From JAKAGZ01 sp035266865 (lineage in GTDB: Bacteria; Bacteroidota; Ignavibacteria; Ignavibacteriales; Ignavibacteriaceae): a DNA stretch of 64,000 nt. Positions within the stretch are counted from its first letter, which is position 1. Each line of letters begins with the position of its first letter. Under the pieces are notes generated by a model. It was not told the DNA's origin and did no database searches. It saw only the letters and a program-made list of their open reading frames with translations. Of the stretch, positions 63,300 to 64,000 are shown one piece after another. A program made the translations under genes and the position numbers. The stretch is from contig DATFMR010000032.1 in assembly GCA_035266865.1 (NCBI GenBank), positions 1 to 64,000 of the forward strand, in the 5' to 3' direction.

Positions 63300-64000
63300 T
63301 TAAGATCCTAAATGAGCTTTAATTCCCGCAACAAAATAATTGATAGAATATGTCTCAAATCCTGAATGAATATATGAAAGAATAAATGTAAAACTTTTAA
63401 CGGGAGTATATTCCACCTGTCCAAAATACTTTTTGTCTTGAGTCTCCTCCTGGTTAAAAATTGTAAGTAAATCAGAATCAAAATAATATGCTCGTTTACC
63501 GAACATTGCACCAGCTTTTATTAGAAAAGAATTTAACGGAAGATAATTGATCCTCGCTTCAAATGACGCCAGGTTCCTTCCATCTTTTACTTTTACATAG
63601 CTGGGTTTTAATGATAAATAAACGCGTGGATCAATTAAATATTCCAGGCGGGCCGTAAATTGATCGGTTGATTGTTGCAGAATACCGCCATTCATTTTTA
63701 AATGTACATATGATAAGCCAATGTAAAAAAGTTTTAACCTGATGAATGATTCGAGATTAAAAATATTGGTTCTATCCTGGTAATTATTAATCGAATTGGA
63801 TTCCAGGTAATCCCCGTTTATATAATCGTAATTCAATTTAATGTAAAAGGGATCAAAATTTAAAATGGTCTGCAGGTTGTACATTTGCTGGTTATAATCC
63901 CAGTTGGGTGTAATAATTTTTAAATTATCATAACCAGCTAAAAATGTATGCCTCTGGCCGAATACAAATGGAACATATACTGAAAATGCTTTAGATGAAG
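63300..64000 (-). CDS. Outer membrane beta-barrel protein, C-terminal part (truncated by window edge)
   Basis: The frame stays open to the right edge, so the start (apparent ATG at 63884) is probably internal and the 5' end is missing. The visible residues alternate hydrophobic and polar, with aromatic girdles (YIKLNYDYINGDY, SFIRLKLFYIGLSYVHL, FTFILSYIHSGFETY) ending FVAGIKAHLGS, typical of a porin-like or capsule/metabolite outer membrane barrel. No specific family is readable. Confidence 0.65.
   Translation of the reverse strand, partial: SSKAFSVYVPFVFGQRHTFLAGYDNLKIITPNWDYNQQMYNLQTILNFDPFYIKLNYDYINGDYLESNSINNYQDRTNIFNLESFIRLKLFYIGLSYVHLKMNGGILQQSTDQFTARLEYLIDPRVYLSLKPSYVKVKDGRNLASFEARINYLPLNSFLIKAGAMFGKRAYYFDSDLLTIFNQEETQDKKYFGQVEYTPVKSFTFILSYIHSGFETYSINYFVAGIKAHLGS

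Noticed and set aside
1..64000. CRISPR array, tRNA/rRNA genes, transposases, prophage
   Set aside because: I looked for regular direct repeats, cloverleaf-type sequences and transposase or integrase motifs and saw none; a tRNAscan or CRISPR finder run would be decisive.

Overview
The window is AT-rich (roughly two thirds A+T by eye), densely coded chromosomal DNA. It reads as a member of the Bacteroidota/Chlorobiota group, most likely an Ignavibacteria-like lineage. The evidence is a PorV/PorQ-type outer membrane protein, a DUF4412 protein, lipoproteins with short lipoboxes, an uncharacterised YfhO-type membrane protein, the ribosomal order rplM-rpsI-rpsB-tsf-pyrH-frr, and a gmk-rpoZ-coaBC run with Bacteroidota-like motif variants. 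Many genes have recognisable Shine-Dalgarno sequences, and several use TTG or GTG starts. The lineage is an inference from gene content; no rRNA or tRNA gene is visible. I see no phage, transposase, CRISPR array or classical defence system.

Layout. Positions 1-2886: the end of an unknown gene, then priA. 2900-18652: a surface polysaccharide locus, almost entirely on the minus strand. It holds FdtA/FdtB-type enzymes for a dTDP-3-amino-3,6-dideoxyhexose, a Wzx-like flippase, glycosyltransferases (GT2, GT4, GT9 and GT8-like), several methyltransferases (MetW-like, FkbM) and YfhO. 18781-25789: a SUF iron-sulfur cluster locus (sufB-C-D-S-U-T), followed by a bacilliredoxin and an Rrf2 regulator; a dyad inside the suf core promoter is a candidate operator. 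26198-33424: nhaA, gpmI, small secreted or membrane proteins, a methyltransferase, a PorV-like protein and a TlpA-type thioredoxin lipoprotein.

33646-42930: a 39-residue membrane microprotein, a DUF2064/GT2 pair, a GH13 enzyme, an AI-2E-type permease, a NifU-domain protein with an Mrp ATPase, polyphosphate kinase, and a deoxyhypusine-synthase-like enzyme. 43414-48558: DUF4412, then L13/S9, S2/EF-Ts, UMP kinase and ribosome recycling factor. 48622-53306: cell-envelope genes (CapA-like, L,D-transpeptidase-like, a lipoprotein, an Omp85 protein). 53431-58761: yicC-gmk-rpoZ-coaBC-UDG-dnaB. 58827-64000: DUF1460, a ClC transporter, endonuclease IV, an RmlD-like reductase interrupted by an in-frame stop, and the C-terminal part of an outer membrane protein.

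The most unusual items are: the possible Rrf2 operator at suf; a decayed duplicate of the gpmI 3' end; the interrupted RmlD-like gene; an L,D-transpeptidase-like protein lacking its expected histidine; a GT9 enzyme bracketed by two four-cysteine clusters; a very long charged tail on ribosomal protein S2; and several structured intergenic palindromes. None of these amounts to a clear undescribed system on sequence alone.
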